This document shows, in pieces, positions 1 through 5,348 of a DNA stretch of 23,620 nucleotides. The stretch lies in the NCBI GenBank assembly GCA_017399225.1, contig JAFQEB010000079.1, positions 1 to 23,620 on the forward strand, written 5' to 3'. Source of the DNA: Clostridia bacterium (GTDB taxonomy: Bacteria; Bacillota_A; Clostridia; Christensenellales; Aristaeellaceae). The notes beneath the pieces were generated by a model that worked only from the letters and a program-made list of their open reading frames with translations, made no database searches and had not been told where the DNA came from. How positions within the stretch are numbered: the first letter of the stretch is position 1; each line of letters starts with the position of its first letter. Both the position numbers and the translations under genes were made by a program.

Positions 1-39
1 TAGTCCGCTTTGCGGCTGCGGTGCTGGGCGGCTCGGGTT

Positions 40-87
40 GCAGAGGGTTTCTCTGAATTTCCGCTTTCAGCGGAAGAAACCCTCTGC
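40..87. repeat. Palindrome with nested hairpin
   Basis: An 11-bp perfect inverted repeat (GCAGAGGGTTT at 40-50, AAACCCTCTGC at 77-87) encloses a second small hairpin (CCGCT-TTC-AGCGG, 61-73). The inner word CGCTTTCAGCG recurs in the luxS-metallophosphoesterase spacer near 1163-1174, and GAGGGTT recurs in the element at 186-340. This suggests a family of intergenic palindromic repeats rather than a one-off terminator. No poly-T run follows on either strand. Confidence 0.65.
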
Positions 88-185
88 AAATTCGCCGCAA
101 CAGTTCCTTTGCGGGCTGTACTGCAGCCGCTGGGGGCTGGCGATATTCTCGCTGTATTTTCCTTTGCAGGCTGCGGCTTAAGGCG

Positions 186-340
186 GCCAAAAGGCTCCCC
201 CTTTGGGGGAGCTGTCAGCGTCAGCTGACTGAGAGGGTTCCCTCGCAGGACATGCCTACAGCAGAGGAGGCGCGTCTGCGGACGCGCAGAACCCTCTCAC
301 CCGCTACGCGGGAGCTCTCCCAAAGGGAGAGCCTTTTGGC
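186..340. repeat. MITE-like element, 155 bp
   Basis: The ends at 186-213 and 313-340 are near-perfect 28-bp inverted repeats that begin GCCAAAAGGCTC and differ at two positions. A second inverted repeat lies inside (GAGAGGGTTC at 231-240, GAACCCTCTC at 289-298). There is no coding capacity. The architecture (long terminal inverted repeats, nested inner repeats, intergenic site) fits a miniature inverted-repeat element or a mobile palindromic repeat. I see no clear target-site duplication, so mobility is inferred. Confidence 0.7.
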
Positions 341-364
341 ACACCAACTTCAAGCTATCATCCA

Positions 365-1063
365 TCACCTGGAATAGATCCCCGTAAGCACCTCGTTGAT
401 GAAGCTTTCCCGGTGGGGCAGGGCCTCATCCTGCCGGGCTGCCTCCGCAGCGGCCTCATTGTCATAGGGGACGCTGAGCACCGTCATCGTCAGGGGCGCA
501 GGGGTTTTGCAGCCCAGCTCACCCTCCAGGATCAGCGCATGGGCATTGGGTACGCCCAGGCTGTTGCCCACGCTGCCGGTGTTGAGGGCATAGCCGTCGT
601 TCAGCGTGCGCACAAAGGGACGATGGCTGTCCGCAAAGAGGATGCCCGTGTAGGTCACGCCGTTTGCACGGAAGGCCCGGGCGAAGATCTCCTTGTCCGT
701 CTGGACGCTGATCAGGGGCGTGACGGGCCTGCCATGGAAGAGCCGGAAGTGCACGCCGCTCACCCAGCAGTCGAGCTCCCGGGGCAGGGTGCGCAGCCAA
801 TCCAGCCGCTCCTGACCCAGCTGGGCCCAGAAGTAGCCGTCCTCGCTGAATTCCTTTCCGCCGATGCCATAATCCCAGTTGCCGCCGACGAAACGGGTAC
901 AGTTCTCCCGCACCCAGTCGCAGGTCTGGGCGTTTTGAGGGCCCTTGCCCACCGCGTCGCCCAGGAACCAGATCTCATCCACCCCGATGCGGCGCAGCTC
1001 TTTTTCCAGCGCCTGGGTGGCCACAAAGTTGCCGTGGAGGTCACCGATACATGCGATCTTCAT
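365..1063 (-). CDS. Metallophosphoesterase (calcineurin-like, YfcE/MJ0936-type)
   Basis: The 232-residue protein has the signature order of cytosolic metallophosphoesterases: GDLHGN (metal ligands D8 and H10), GDAVGKGP (D36), GNWDYG (N62), then His-containing motifs around LFHGRP and ADSH and a closing NTGSVG. This fits binuclear-metal phosphodiesterases or phosphatases of the YfcE/MJ0936 type. The usual late GHTH motif is changed to ADSH, so substrate and activity are uncertain. There is no signal peptide. The start ATG (1061-1063) has a weak AAGGAAAG upstream. It follows luxS on the same strand after about 170 bp of palindromic spacer, so co-transcription is possible. The family is secure; the substrate is unknown. 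Confidence 0.85.
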   Translation of the reverse strand: MKIACIGDLHGNFVATQALEKELRRIGVDEIWFLGDAVGKGPQNAQTCDWVRENCTRFVGGNWDYGIGGKEFSEDGYFWAQLGQERLDWLRTLPRELDCWVSGVHFRLFHGRPVTPLISVQTDKEIFARAFRANGVTYTGILFADSHRPFVRTLNDGYALNTGSVGNSLGVPNAHALILEGELGCKTPAPLTMTVLSVPYDNEAAAEAARQDEALPHRESFINEVLTGIYSR

Positions 1064-1109
1064 ATGCTTTCCTTACAGTTGTCACAGTTGTCGCGGATGA
1101 AAAGAATCG

Positions 1110-1225
1110 CGCCTTCGGGCGCGACCAAAGGGCTTTCCGTCATCCAACATCGCTTGATGCTTTCGCTTTCAGCGAAGTCCCCACCGGGGACACGCATCTG
1201 CACGATGCCCTTTGGAAACCTTCGG
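1110..1225. repeat. Intergenic palindromic repeat, copy A
   Basis: The left half (1110-1139) matches 29 of 30 bases of the left half of the copy at 5281-5310. The right half (1207-1225) matches 5314-5332 at 19 of 19. In this copy the halves are separated by 67 bp containing hairpins (CGCTTTCAGCG; GTCCCC-ACC-GGGGAC-like), against 3 bp in the other copy. CGCGCC-TTCG-GGCGCG at its left end would form a stable tetraloop hairpin in RNA. It sits between luxS and the metallophosphoesterase gene. A 2 x 9-bp tandem repeat of ACAGTTGTC lies beside it at 1075-1092. Confidence 0.75.
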
Positions 1226-1236
1226 TACCTCGCACT

Positions 1237-1701
1237 TTACTCAGGATAGGTCAGGGTATCCGGCGTGACGCTCTCCAGCACGCGGACATAGGCAGCGGCC
1301 TCCGCCTTGGCGCCGGGGAGATCATGCTCCAGGTAGTTGCCGCATTCGATCTGCTTCGCGCCGGGGATCTCCCCCTCAAAGGCAGCAGCGAAGGCAAAGG
1401 CCTCCTTCACCAGCCCGATGGCCTGCTGATGGCTCACCGCATCCCGCAGGATCAGGTAGAAGCCCGTGCGGCAGCCCATGGGGCCGAAGTACACCACCTG
1501 ATCCGACCAGGTCGAGGAGCGGACGTAGGTCGCCACCAGGTGCTCAATGGTATGCAAGGGGGCCTGGGGCAGGTAATCGCCCCGGTTGGGCCACTTGCAG
1601 CGCAGGTCGTAGGTCACGCAGTCGCCGTCCACGCGGGAGATGTACATACCGGGGGTCAGGGTATCGTGATTGATGGTAAAGGATGCAATTTTGCGCAGCA
1701 T
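1237..1701 (-). CDS. luxS: S-ribosylhomocysteine lyase LuxS
   Basis: LuxS cleaves S-ribosylhomocysteine to homocysteine and DPD, the precursor of autoinducer-2, in the cytosolic activated methyl cycle. The 154-residue length is normal for the family. Diagnostic motifs are intact: HTIEH (metal ligands H50 and H54, catalytic E53), GPMGCRTGFY (catalytic C77) and ECGNYLEHDL (third ligand C120). The ATG at 1699-1701 follows CAGGAGGC with good spacing, and a consensus promoter lies just upstream. No pfs/mtnN nucleosidase gene is adjacent, so the partner enzyme must be elsewhere. Motif order and length leave little doubt about identity. Whether AI-2 serves signalling or only detoxification here cannot be read from sequence. 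Confidence 0.97.
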   Translation of the reverse strand: MLRKIASFTINHDTLTPGMYISRVDGDCVTYDLRCKWPNRGDYLPQAPLHTIEHLVATYVRSSTWSDQVVYFGPMGCRTGFYLILRDAVSHQQAIGLVKEAFAFAAAFEGEIPGAKQIECGNYLEHDLPGAKAEAAAYVRVLESVTPDTLTYPE

Positions 1702-1734
1702 CGCAGCAGCCTCCTGTTTGATCTATTCCCGCCC

Positions 1735-1763
1735 ATTATATCACAGCTTTCCCGCTTTCACAA
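1735..1763 (-). promoter_or_regulatory. luxS promoter with overlapping palindrome
   Basis: Read on the minus strand, TTGTGA (1758-1763) and TATAAT (1735-1740) are separated by 17 bp, and luxS starts 34 bp downstream of the -10 box. A 6-bp inverted repeat (CCGCTT at 1752-1757, AAGCGG at 1762-1767, 4-bp loop) overlaps the -35 box. It also abuts the GNAT stop codon, so it could be an operator or part of the GNAT 3' end. Confidence 0.75.
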
Positions 1764-1770
1764 GCGGCGC

Positions 1771-2232
1771 TTACAGCGGCTTGAGGTACACGTCGGCATT
1801 GTTGCGTGCCCGGATGCCCCTTTGCAGAGTATAGCCGTGCCTGCGGTAGAACTCCGGTGCGGTGTCCGTGGTCAGGATGGCGTAGGCGCAGCCATCCTCT
1901 CGCAGCTTCTCCTCTGCCCTGTGCAGCAGCGCTGCGCCGTGGCCCTGGCGGCGATGCTTCGGCGCGATCCAGAATTCCTCCACGCAGCCCAGCCGTGTAG
2001 TAAAGAAGCCCTTCCAGGCCGTTACGGTATCCGAGGCCACAAACAGCAGGAAACCCACGACCTCTCCCTCTTCATCCAGCCGGACGAGGGCCGCATCCTC
2101 CCCCACACTCATCTCTGCAAAAAGGCCGTCCCAGTTGGTGACGCGCACCCCCAGCTCGGCATAGTACGCCTTGAACGCGTCCTGGTATGCAGGCTCATAG
2201 AAGTCATGAATCAGCAGATCGGTGTATTCCAT
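1771..2232 (-). CDS. GNAT-family N-acetyltransferase
   Basis: A protein of 153 residues with one GNAT fold. Motif A is visible as HRRQGHGAALL (about residues 93-103, the acetyl-CoA pyrophosphate loop), preceded by the beta-strand VEEFWIAP and followed by FYRRHGY near residue 130, typical of motif B. I chose the ATG at 2232 because GAAAGGA lies about 7 nt upstream. An ATG two codons earlier is too close to that site, and a longer frame would begin inside the terminator hairpin. The substrate is unknown: a small amine, an antibiotic or a protein N terminus are all possible. The gene is preceded by a promoter, an 18-codon leader ORF and an intrinsic terminator, an arrangement typical of attenuated, inducible genes. 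luxS follows with its own promoter. Confidence 0.88.
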   Translation of the reverse strand: MEYTDLLIHDFYEPAYQDAFKAYYAELGVRVTNWDGLFAEMSVGEDAALVRLDEEGEVVGFLLFVASDTVTAWKGFFTTRLGCVEEFWIAPKHRRQGHGAALLHRAEEKLREDGCAYAILTTDTAPEFYRRHGYTLQRGIRARNNADVYLKPL

Positions 2233-2256
2233 ATTCATATCCTTTCTTCGCGGCAC

Positions 2257-2289
2257 AAAAAAACATGCTCCGGTCACCGAAGCATGTTT
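2257..2289 (-). terminator. Intrinsic terminator in GNAT leader (attenuator candidate)
   Basis: A 9-bp perfect stem (AAACATGCT 2261-2269, AGCATGTTT 2281-2289) with a CGGT/ACCG inner segment is followed on the minus strand by seven T residues (2257-2263). It lies between the minus-strand promoter at 2406-2434 and the GNAT start at 2232, so it would stop transcripts before the gene. That makes it an attenuator rather than an ordinary gene-end terminator. Confidence 0.85.
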
Positions 2290-2319
2290 GATTTCTGCGT
2301 CACAAAGAAGGCCAGTGCC

Positions 2320-2376
2320 TCAGGCCATACAAAGTGAACGGCAGATCGCTCCGTGCCGGGTCCGAATCGCAAACAT
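2320..2376 (-). CDS. 18-residue leader peptide upstream of GNAT gene
   Basis: A short ORF reads MFAIRTRHGAICRSLCMA and then TGA. It has a near-ideal Shine-Dalgarno (AAGGAGGTGA at 2382-2391) 5 nt before its ATG. It lies about 20 nt downstream of the predicted transcription start and upstream of the intrinsic terminator at 2257-2289. It contains three Arg and two Cys codons but no run of one amino acid, so it does not look like a biosynthetic attenuator peptide. Its place and strong ribosome site fit a regulatory uORF like those before inducible antibiotic-resistance genes in Firmicutes. The start region (GUAUGUUUG, 2370-2378) is complementary to the 5' arm of the terminator. A free-standing small protein is the alternative. 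The peptide is not one I recognise. Confidence 0.7.
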   Translation of the reverse strand: MFAIRTRHGAICRSLCMA

Positions 2377-2405
2377 ACCGCTCACCTCCTTCCAATGATA
2401 CGATC

Positions 2406-2434
2406 ATTATAGCACCGCCGGGCCACCGCGTCAA
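2406..2434 (-). promoter_or_regulatory. Promoter for leader ORF and GNAT gene
   Basis: On the minus strand TTGACG (2429-2434) and TATAAT (2406-2411) are separated by exactly 17 bp. Transcription would start near 2399, about 8 nt before the leader ribosome site, giving a leader RNA of roughly 145 nt before the terminator. It is divergent from the radical SAM promoter 15 bp away. Confidence 0.88.
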
Positions 2435-2448
2435 GCCATCCCCCCTCC

Positions 2449-2477
2449 TTGCAATCCGCCCGCAACTACGGTATAAT
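2449..2477 (+). promoter_or_regulatory. Promoter of radical SAM operon
   Basis: TTGCAA (2449-2454) and TATAAT (2472-2477) are 17 bp apart. The operon's first ATG is at 2508, behind GGAGG at 2496-2500. The 5' untranslated region is short, so there is little room for a riboswitch. The promoter lies back-to-back with the GNAT leader promoter, so a regulator bound between them could affect both. Confidence 0.88.
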
Positions 2478-2507
2478 GAAGGCATTCCCGCGAACGGAGG
2501 AATCCTT

Positions 2508-3632
2508 ATGAAAATTTCCAAGCGCGACGCGCTGATGTGGTACTCCTTCTTTGCCCAGCTGGATGAGGAGGAGCCCCTCATGCCCCGCCAGCAGGAGATC
2601 GCCCTGGCGGTGCTCAGCCAGATCGAACTGGCCCAGGAGAAGCGCATCGCCGACCTGCGCGCCCAGATCCCCGGCTTGCAGACCATCGGCGGCCGCACGT
2701 ACTTCGTCGGCGACGAAAGGCAGTTCTCCAAGGGCTGCCGCTCCTGCCTGACCGGCACGGGCCTCTCCGCCATCCGCAAGACCAACAAGTGCAACATCAA
2801 CTGCCGCTTCTGCTACAACTACGGCGAGCTGGACTGCCAGCCCCCCATCGGCGAGGGCATGTGGGAGATCGGCGGCACCAAGTTCCGCGAGGAGGATATC
2901 GACCTCCTGCTGAGCATCCAGCAAAAGCCCACGGGCGTTTCCTATGTCTACCTCGAGCCCTTCATGGAGATTGAGAAGTACTACGGCGTCATCCGCAAAT
3001 TCCACGCCGCCGGGGTGCACCAGCACATGTACACCAACGGCACCCTCTGCACGGAGGAGAATTTGCAGGCCCTTGCTGAAGCCGGCCTGGACGAGCTGCG
3101 CTTCAACCTCGGCGGCACGAACTGCGCGGACAAGGTGATCGCCAATATGAAGCTGGCGAAAAAGTACATCCCGACCATCGCCGTCGAAACCCCCATGACC
3201 CCGGATTTCTACGAGCAGTTCCAGCAAAAGAAGGACGAGATCCTCGCTACCGGCATCAGCTTCATCAACTGCGCCGAGCTGCACCTGAACCCCAACAACA
3301 TCGGCAACTACGAGGGCGAGCCGATGTACATGACCCGCCACGGCTACCTTTCGCCCATCTGGAGCCACGAGCTGACCTGCCGCCTGATGAAGCAGTGCGC
3401 GGAGGAAAAGTGGCCCATCGTCATCCACGACTGCTGCAACATGACCAAGTTCGCCCGCGACCTCAACGTAAAGGTGCACGAGGGCGGATGGTTCGGCGCC
3501 AGCGCGTACCACAGCGAGTTCGACGGCATCCCCTACGCGGCCTTCCTGCCCACGCTGGAGGACCCGGACTTCACCTTCGTGGAAGAAGAGGAGCAGCCCG
3601 TCGGCTACCGCCCGGGGGACATCGTGCTATGA
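2508..3632 (+). CDS. Radical SAM protein of unknown substrate
   Basis: A protein of 374 residues. C-x3-C-x2-C (C95, C99, C102 in KCNINCRFCYNY) is the canonical [4Fe-4S] site that cleaves S-adenosylmethionine to start radical chemistry. Downstream strands (VYLEPFMEIE, HMYTNGT, ELRFNLGG) fit the partial TIM barrel. A CRSC pair (C77, C80) just before the cluster and a late HDCCN motif are extra cysteines that could bind a further metal site. The protein has no signal peptide and no obvious precursor-peptide-binding domain. It starts at ATG 2508 behind CGGAGG. Its stop overlaps the next start (ATGA), so it is coupled to the DUF3237-like protein and an alpha/beta hydrolase. The substrate is not identifiable. 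An enzyme in small-molecule metabolism and a maturase are both possible. Confidence 0.85.
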   Translation: MKISKRDALMWYSFFAQLDEEEPLMPRQQEIALAVLSQIELAQEKRIADLRAQIPGLQTIGGRTYFVGDERQFSKGCRSCLTGTGLSAIRKTNKCNINCRFCYNYGELDCQPPIGEGMWEIGGTKFREEDIDLLLSIQQKPTGVSYVYLEPFMEIEKYYGVIRKFHAAGVHQHMYTNGTLCTEENLQALAEAGLDELRFNLGGTNCADKVIANMKLAKKYIPTIAVETPMTPDFYEQFQQKKDEILATGISFINCAELHLNPNNIGNYEGEPMYMTRHGYLSPIWSHELTCRLMKQCAEEKWPIVIHDCCNMTKFARDLNVKVHEGGWFGASAYHSEFDGIPYAAFLPTLEDPDFTFVEEEEQPVGYRPGDIVL

Positions 3633-4036
3633 AAAAGCCCCTCTTCACCATCGAAGTGGATATCCACGACTGCCACACCCTGCAAAGCGCCCGGGGCCAG
3701 GTGAACATAATCACCTTCGGCGGCCGGTGTGACTGCGACTTCTTCCACGGTGAGATCCTCCCCGGCGGCGTGGACACGCAGATGTACCTCGCCGGCGCGC
3801 CGGGCCGCCTCAGCGCCCGCTACATGCTCGCCGGCACGGACGCATCCGGCACGCCCACGCGCCTGTTCATCGAGAACAACGGCGAATACGACGCGGAGGG
3901 GACCTGCATCACCCGACCCCGCATCCTGACGGACAACCCGGCCCTGACCTGGCTGGAAGAGACGCCCCTGACCGGCCGCATCGCAGGCCGCGAGGGCGGT
4001 GTGACCATCCTGATGTACAAGGAGGAAACGCTATGA
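3629..4036 (+). CDS. DUF3237-like beta-barrel protein
   Basis: A protein of 135 residues. The pattern HGEILPGGVDTQMYL, then LSARYMLAGTDASG and FIENNGEY, resembles the DUF3237/UPF0311 family, small single-domain beta-barrel proteins of unknown biochemical role. I assign it from this remembered pattern, so the family call is moderate. There is no signal peptide or membrane segment. The ATG overlaps the radical SAM stop codon by ATGA, and its own stop overlaps the next gene the same way. This implies translational coupling and fixed stoichiometry within the operon. The coupling suggests it works with, or on the product of, the radical SAM enzyme, perhaps as a binding or isomerising partner; this is inference. 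Confidence 0.65.
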   Translation: MKKPLFTIEVDIHDCHTLQSARGQVNIITFGGRCDCDFFHGEILPGGVDTQMYLAGAPGRLSARYMLAGTDASGTPTRLFIENNGEYDAEGTCITRPRILTDNPALTWLEETPLTGRIAGREGGVTILMYKEETL

Positions 4037-4773
4037 CCATCACCCAGGTGCTGATCCCCCACCACGGCCGCACGGTGCACGCGACGCTCTACCTCCCCGA
4101 GGCGGAGGGCCCCGTCCCGGCCGCCCTCATGAGCCACGGCTACAACGGCTGCGGCACGGATTTCACCGGCGGCGCGAAGTTCCTGGCCGAGAACGGCGTC
4201 GCAGCCTTGACCTACACCTTCTGCGGCGGCAGCACCCGCGATGAAAGCGGCTTCCCCACGACCGACATGACCCTTTACACCGAGCGGGAGGACGCCCTGG
4301 CCCTGCTGGACTACCTGCGCGCCCACCCCGCCGTCGACCCGGCCCGCGTGACCCTCTTTGGCGGCAGCATGGGCGGCATCGTGAGCGTCCTGGCCTCCCA
4401 GGAGCGTCCGGCGGATATCGCGGGGATGACGCTGCTCTTCCCGGCGCTGTGCATCCCGGACAACTGGAACAGCCGCTTCCCGAATGAGGCGGACATCCCC
4501 GAAACGGTCGACTTCTGGGGCATGGCCCTGGGCCGCGGCTTCTTCCTGGCCCTGCGGGGCATGGACGTCTTTGCCCGTATGCCGGAATTCACAAAGCCCG
4601 TGCGCATCCTCCAGGGCGACAAGGACCCCATCGTCCGCCTGGAGGACACCCAGCGGGCCGTCAGCCTCTACCCCAATGCCTCCCTGCGGGTCTTCCCCGG
4701 CGAAGGCCACGGCTTCACCCCCGAGGCCGACGCAGAGGTCTTCCGGGAGCTGCTGGCCTTCATCACCGCCTGA
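4033..4773 (+). CDS. Alpha/beta hydrolase (S33/dienelactone hydrolase-like)
   Basis: A 246-residue alpha/beta hydrolase. The nucleophile elbow is GGSMGG (S112), the acid lies in GDKDPIV (D198) and the base in GEGHGF (H226), so the catalytic triad is complete. The oxyanion strand SHGYNG is at residues 34-39. A short cap sits between the nucleophile and the acid. The size and lack of signal peptide fit a cytosolic esterase, thioesterase or peptidase-like hydrolase. The start overlaps the preceding stop (ATGA) and a terminator hairpin follows at 4780-4821, so this is the last gene of the three-gene operon. The substrate cannot be told, but coupling suggests it hydrolyses an ester or lactone in the radical SAM pathway. 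Confidence 0.88.
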   Translation: MTITQVLIPHHGRTVHATLYLPEAEGPVPAALMSHGYNGCGTDFTGGAKFLAENGVAALTYTFCGGSTRDESGFPTTDMTLYTEREDALALLDYLRAHPAVDPARVTLFGGSMGGIVSVLASQERPADIAGMTLLFPALCIPDNWNSRFPNEADIPETVDFWGMALGRGFFLALRGMDVFARMPEFTKPVRILQGDKDPIVRLEDTQRAVSLYPNASLRVFPGEGHGFTPEADAEVFRELLAFITA

Positions 4774-4779
4774 CAAAGC

Positions 4780-4821
4780 AAACCGCACCCCCAGGGCCGT
4801 CAAGCCCCGCGGGTGCGGTTT
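4780..4821. terminator. Bidirectional terminator
   Basis: An 11-bp perfect stem (AAACCGCACCC 4780-4790, GGGTGCGGTTT 4811-4821) with a 20-nt loop is followed by TTTT on the plus strand. It lies between convergent genes (hydrolase ending at 4773, C_GCAxxG protein ending at 4841) and can serve both. The T-run is short, so efficiency may be modest. Confidence 0.75.
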
Positions 4822-4840
4822 TCAAATACGATTGTCAGTG

Positions 4841-5251
4841 TCAGCCGGGCAGCTTCCCGTGCTCCCGCAGCATCTCCTCCACCACGCGGATGCACTCGTA
4901 CACCAGCGCGTCGCAATGGGGCTTCTTGACGCCGCCGCGCTGCTCGTTGAGGGCCAGCAGGGGCGCACAGTCGAGGGATTCCGGGTGATTTTTCTGCAGC
5001 CGGGCGTAGTAGTCCTCTACAATGGCGCGATCCTCCAGGCCGTACAGGCCCAGCACTGTCGCGCCGCCGGCGACCGCGCCGCAGAGGCGTCCGCCCTTCA
5101 TGCCGCCGCCGTAGTTGGCAGCAAAGCGCATCACGGTCTCCTCGGTGTAGCCCAGCTCCTCCGCAAAGGGCAGGATGACGGACTGGCCGCAGTTGTAATG
5201 GGGCGTCACGATGGCGCGGAGCACCTCCGCGCGGGCGATGTATTTGCTCAT
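4841..5251 (-). CDS. C_GCAxxG_C_C family protein
   Basis: A protein of 136 residues. The cysteine layout matches the C_GCAxxG_C_C family: NCGQS (C21), GGGMKGGRLCGAVAGG (C57), DCAPLL (C95) and HCDALVYEC (C113, C120). Members are small cytosolic proteins thought to be redox-active or cofactor-binding. No reaction is established. I chose the ATG at 5251, which follows CAGGAG with good spacing; a longer frame adds 16 residues without a ribosome site. No promoter is evident in the 97 bp before it, so it may be read from the upstream ABC exporter operon through the palindromic repeat at 5272-5332. Confidence 0.82.
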   Translation of the reverse strand: MSKYIARAEVLRAIVTPHYNCGQSVILPFAEELGYTEETVMRFAANYGGGMKGGRLCGAVAGGATVLGLYGLEDRAIVEDYYARLQKNHPESLDCAPLLALNEQRGGVKKPHCDALVYECIRVVEEMLREHGKLPG

Positions 5252-5271
5252 GATATGTCTCCTGACCGGGC

Positions 5272-5332
5272 AAGGTTTCACGCCTGCGGGCGCGACCAAA
5301 GGGCTTTCCGATCGCCCTTTGGAAACCTTCGG
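5272..5332. repeat. Intergenic palindromic repeat, copy B
   Basis: Nested inverted repeats are complete in this copy: outer AAGGTTTC (5272-5279) with GAAACCTT (5322-5329), inner CCAAAGGGC (5296-5304) with GCCCTTTGG (5314-5322), and a small GC side hairpin (CGCC-TGCG-GGCG). It matches copy A at 1110-1225 in both halves. It sits in the 97-bp gap between the ABC exporter stop and the C_GCAxxG start. It could attenuate or stabilise RNA across that junction. Confidence 0.8.
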
Positions 5333-5348
5333 GCCCCTTCTTGTTTGT

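Larger units (their letters stand above)
1..364. other. Gene-free region with palindromic repeats
   Basis: I find no credible coding region here. One short plus-strand open frame covers part of it but has no ribosome binding site and runs through the palindromes. The stretch holds two nested inverted-repeat structures, listed separately at 40-87 and 186-340, joined by GC-rich sequence with several GCTGCGG-like words. It lies directly downstream of the metallophosphoesterase stop codon, so some of it may act as a 3' end or terminator for that gene. Confidence 0.6.

Noticed and set aside
10..228. Short open frame in the first 230 bases
   Set aside because: No ribosome site, it spans palindromic repeats, and the translation has no recognisable motif.
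2300..2800. Minus-strand open frame overlapping the radical SAM start and the divergent promoters
   Set aside because: It runs through two consensus promoters and the leader ORF region in another frame, has no ribosome site, and is antisense to a conserved gene.
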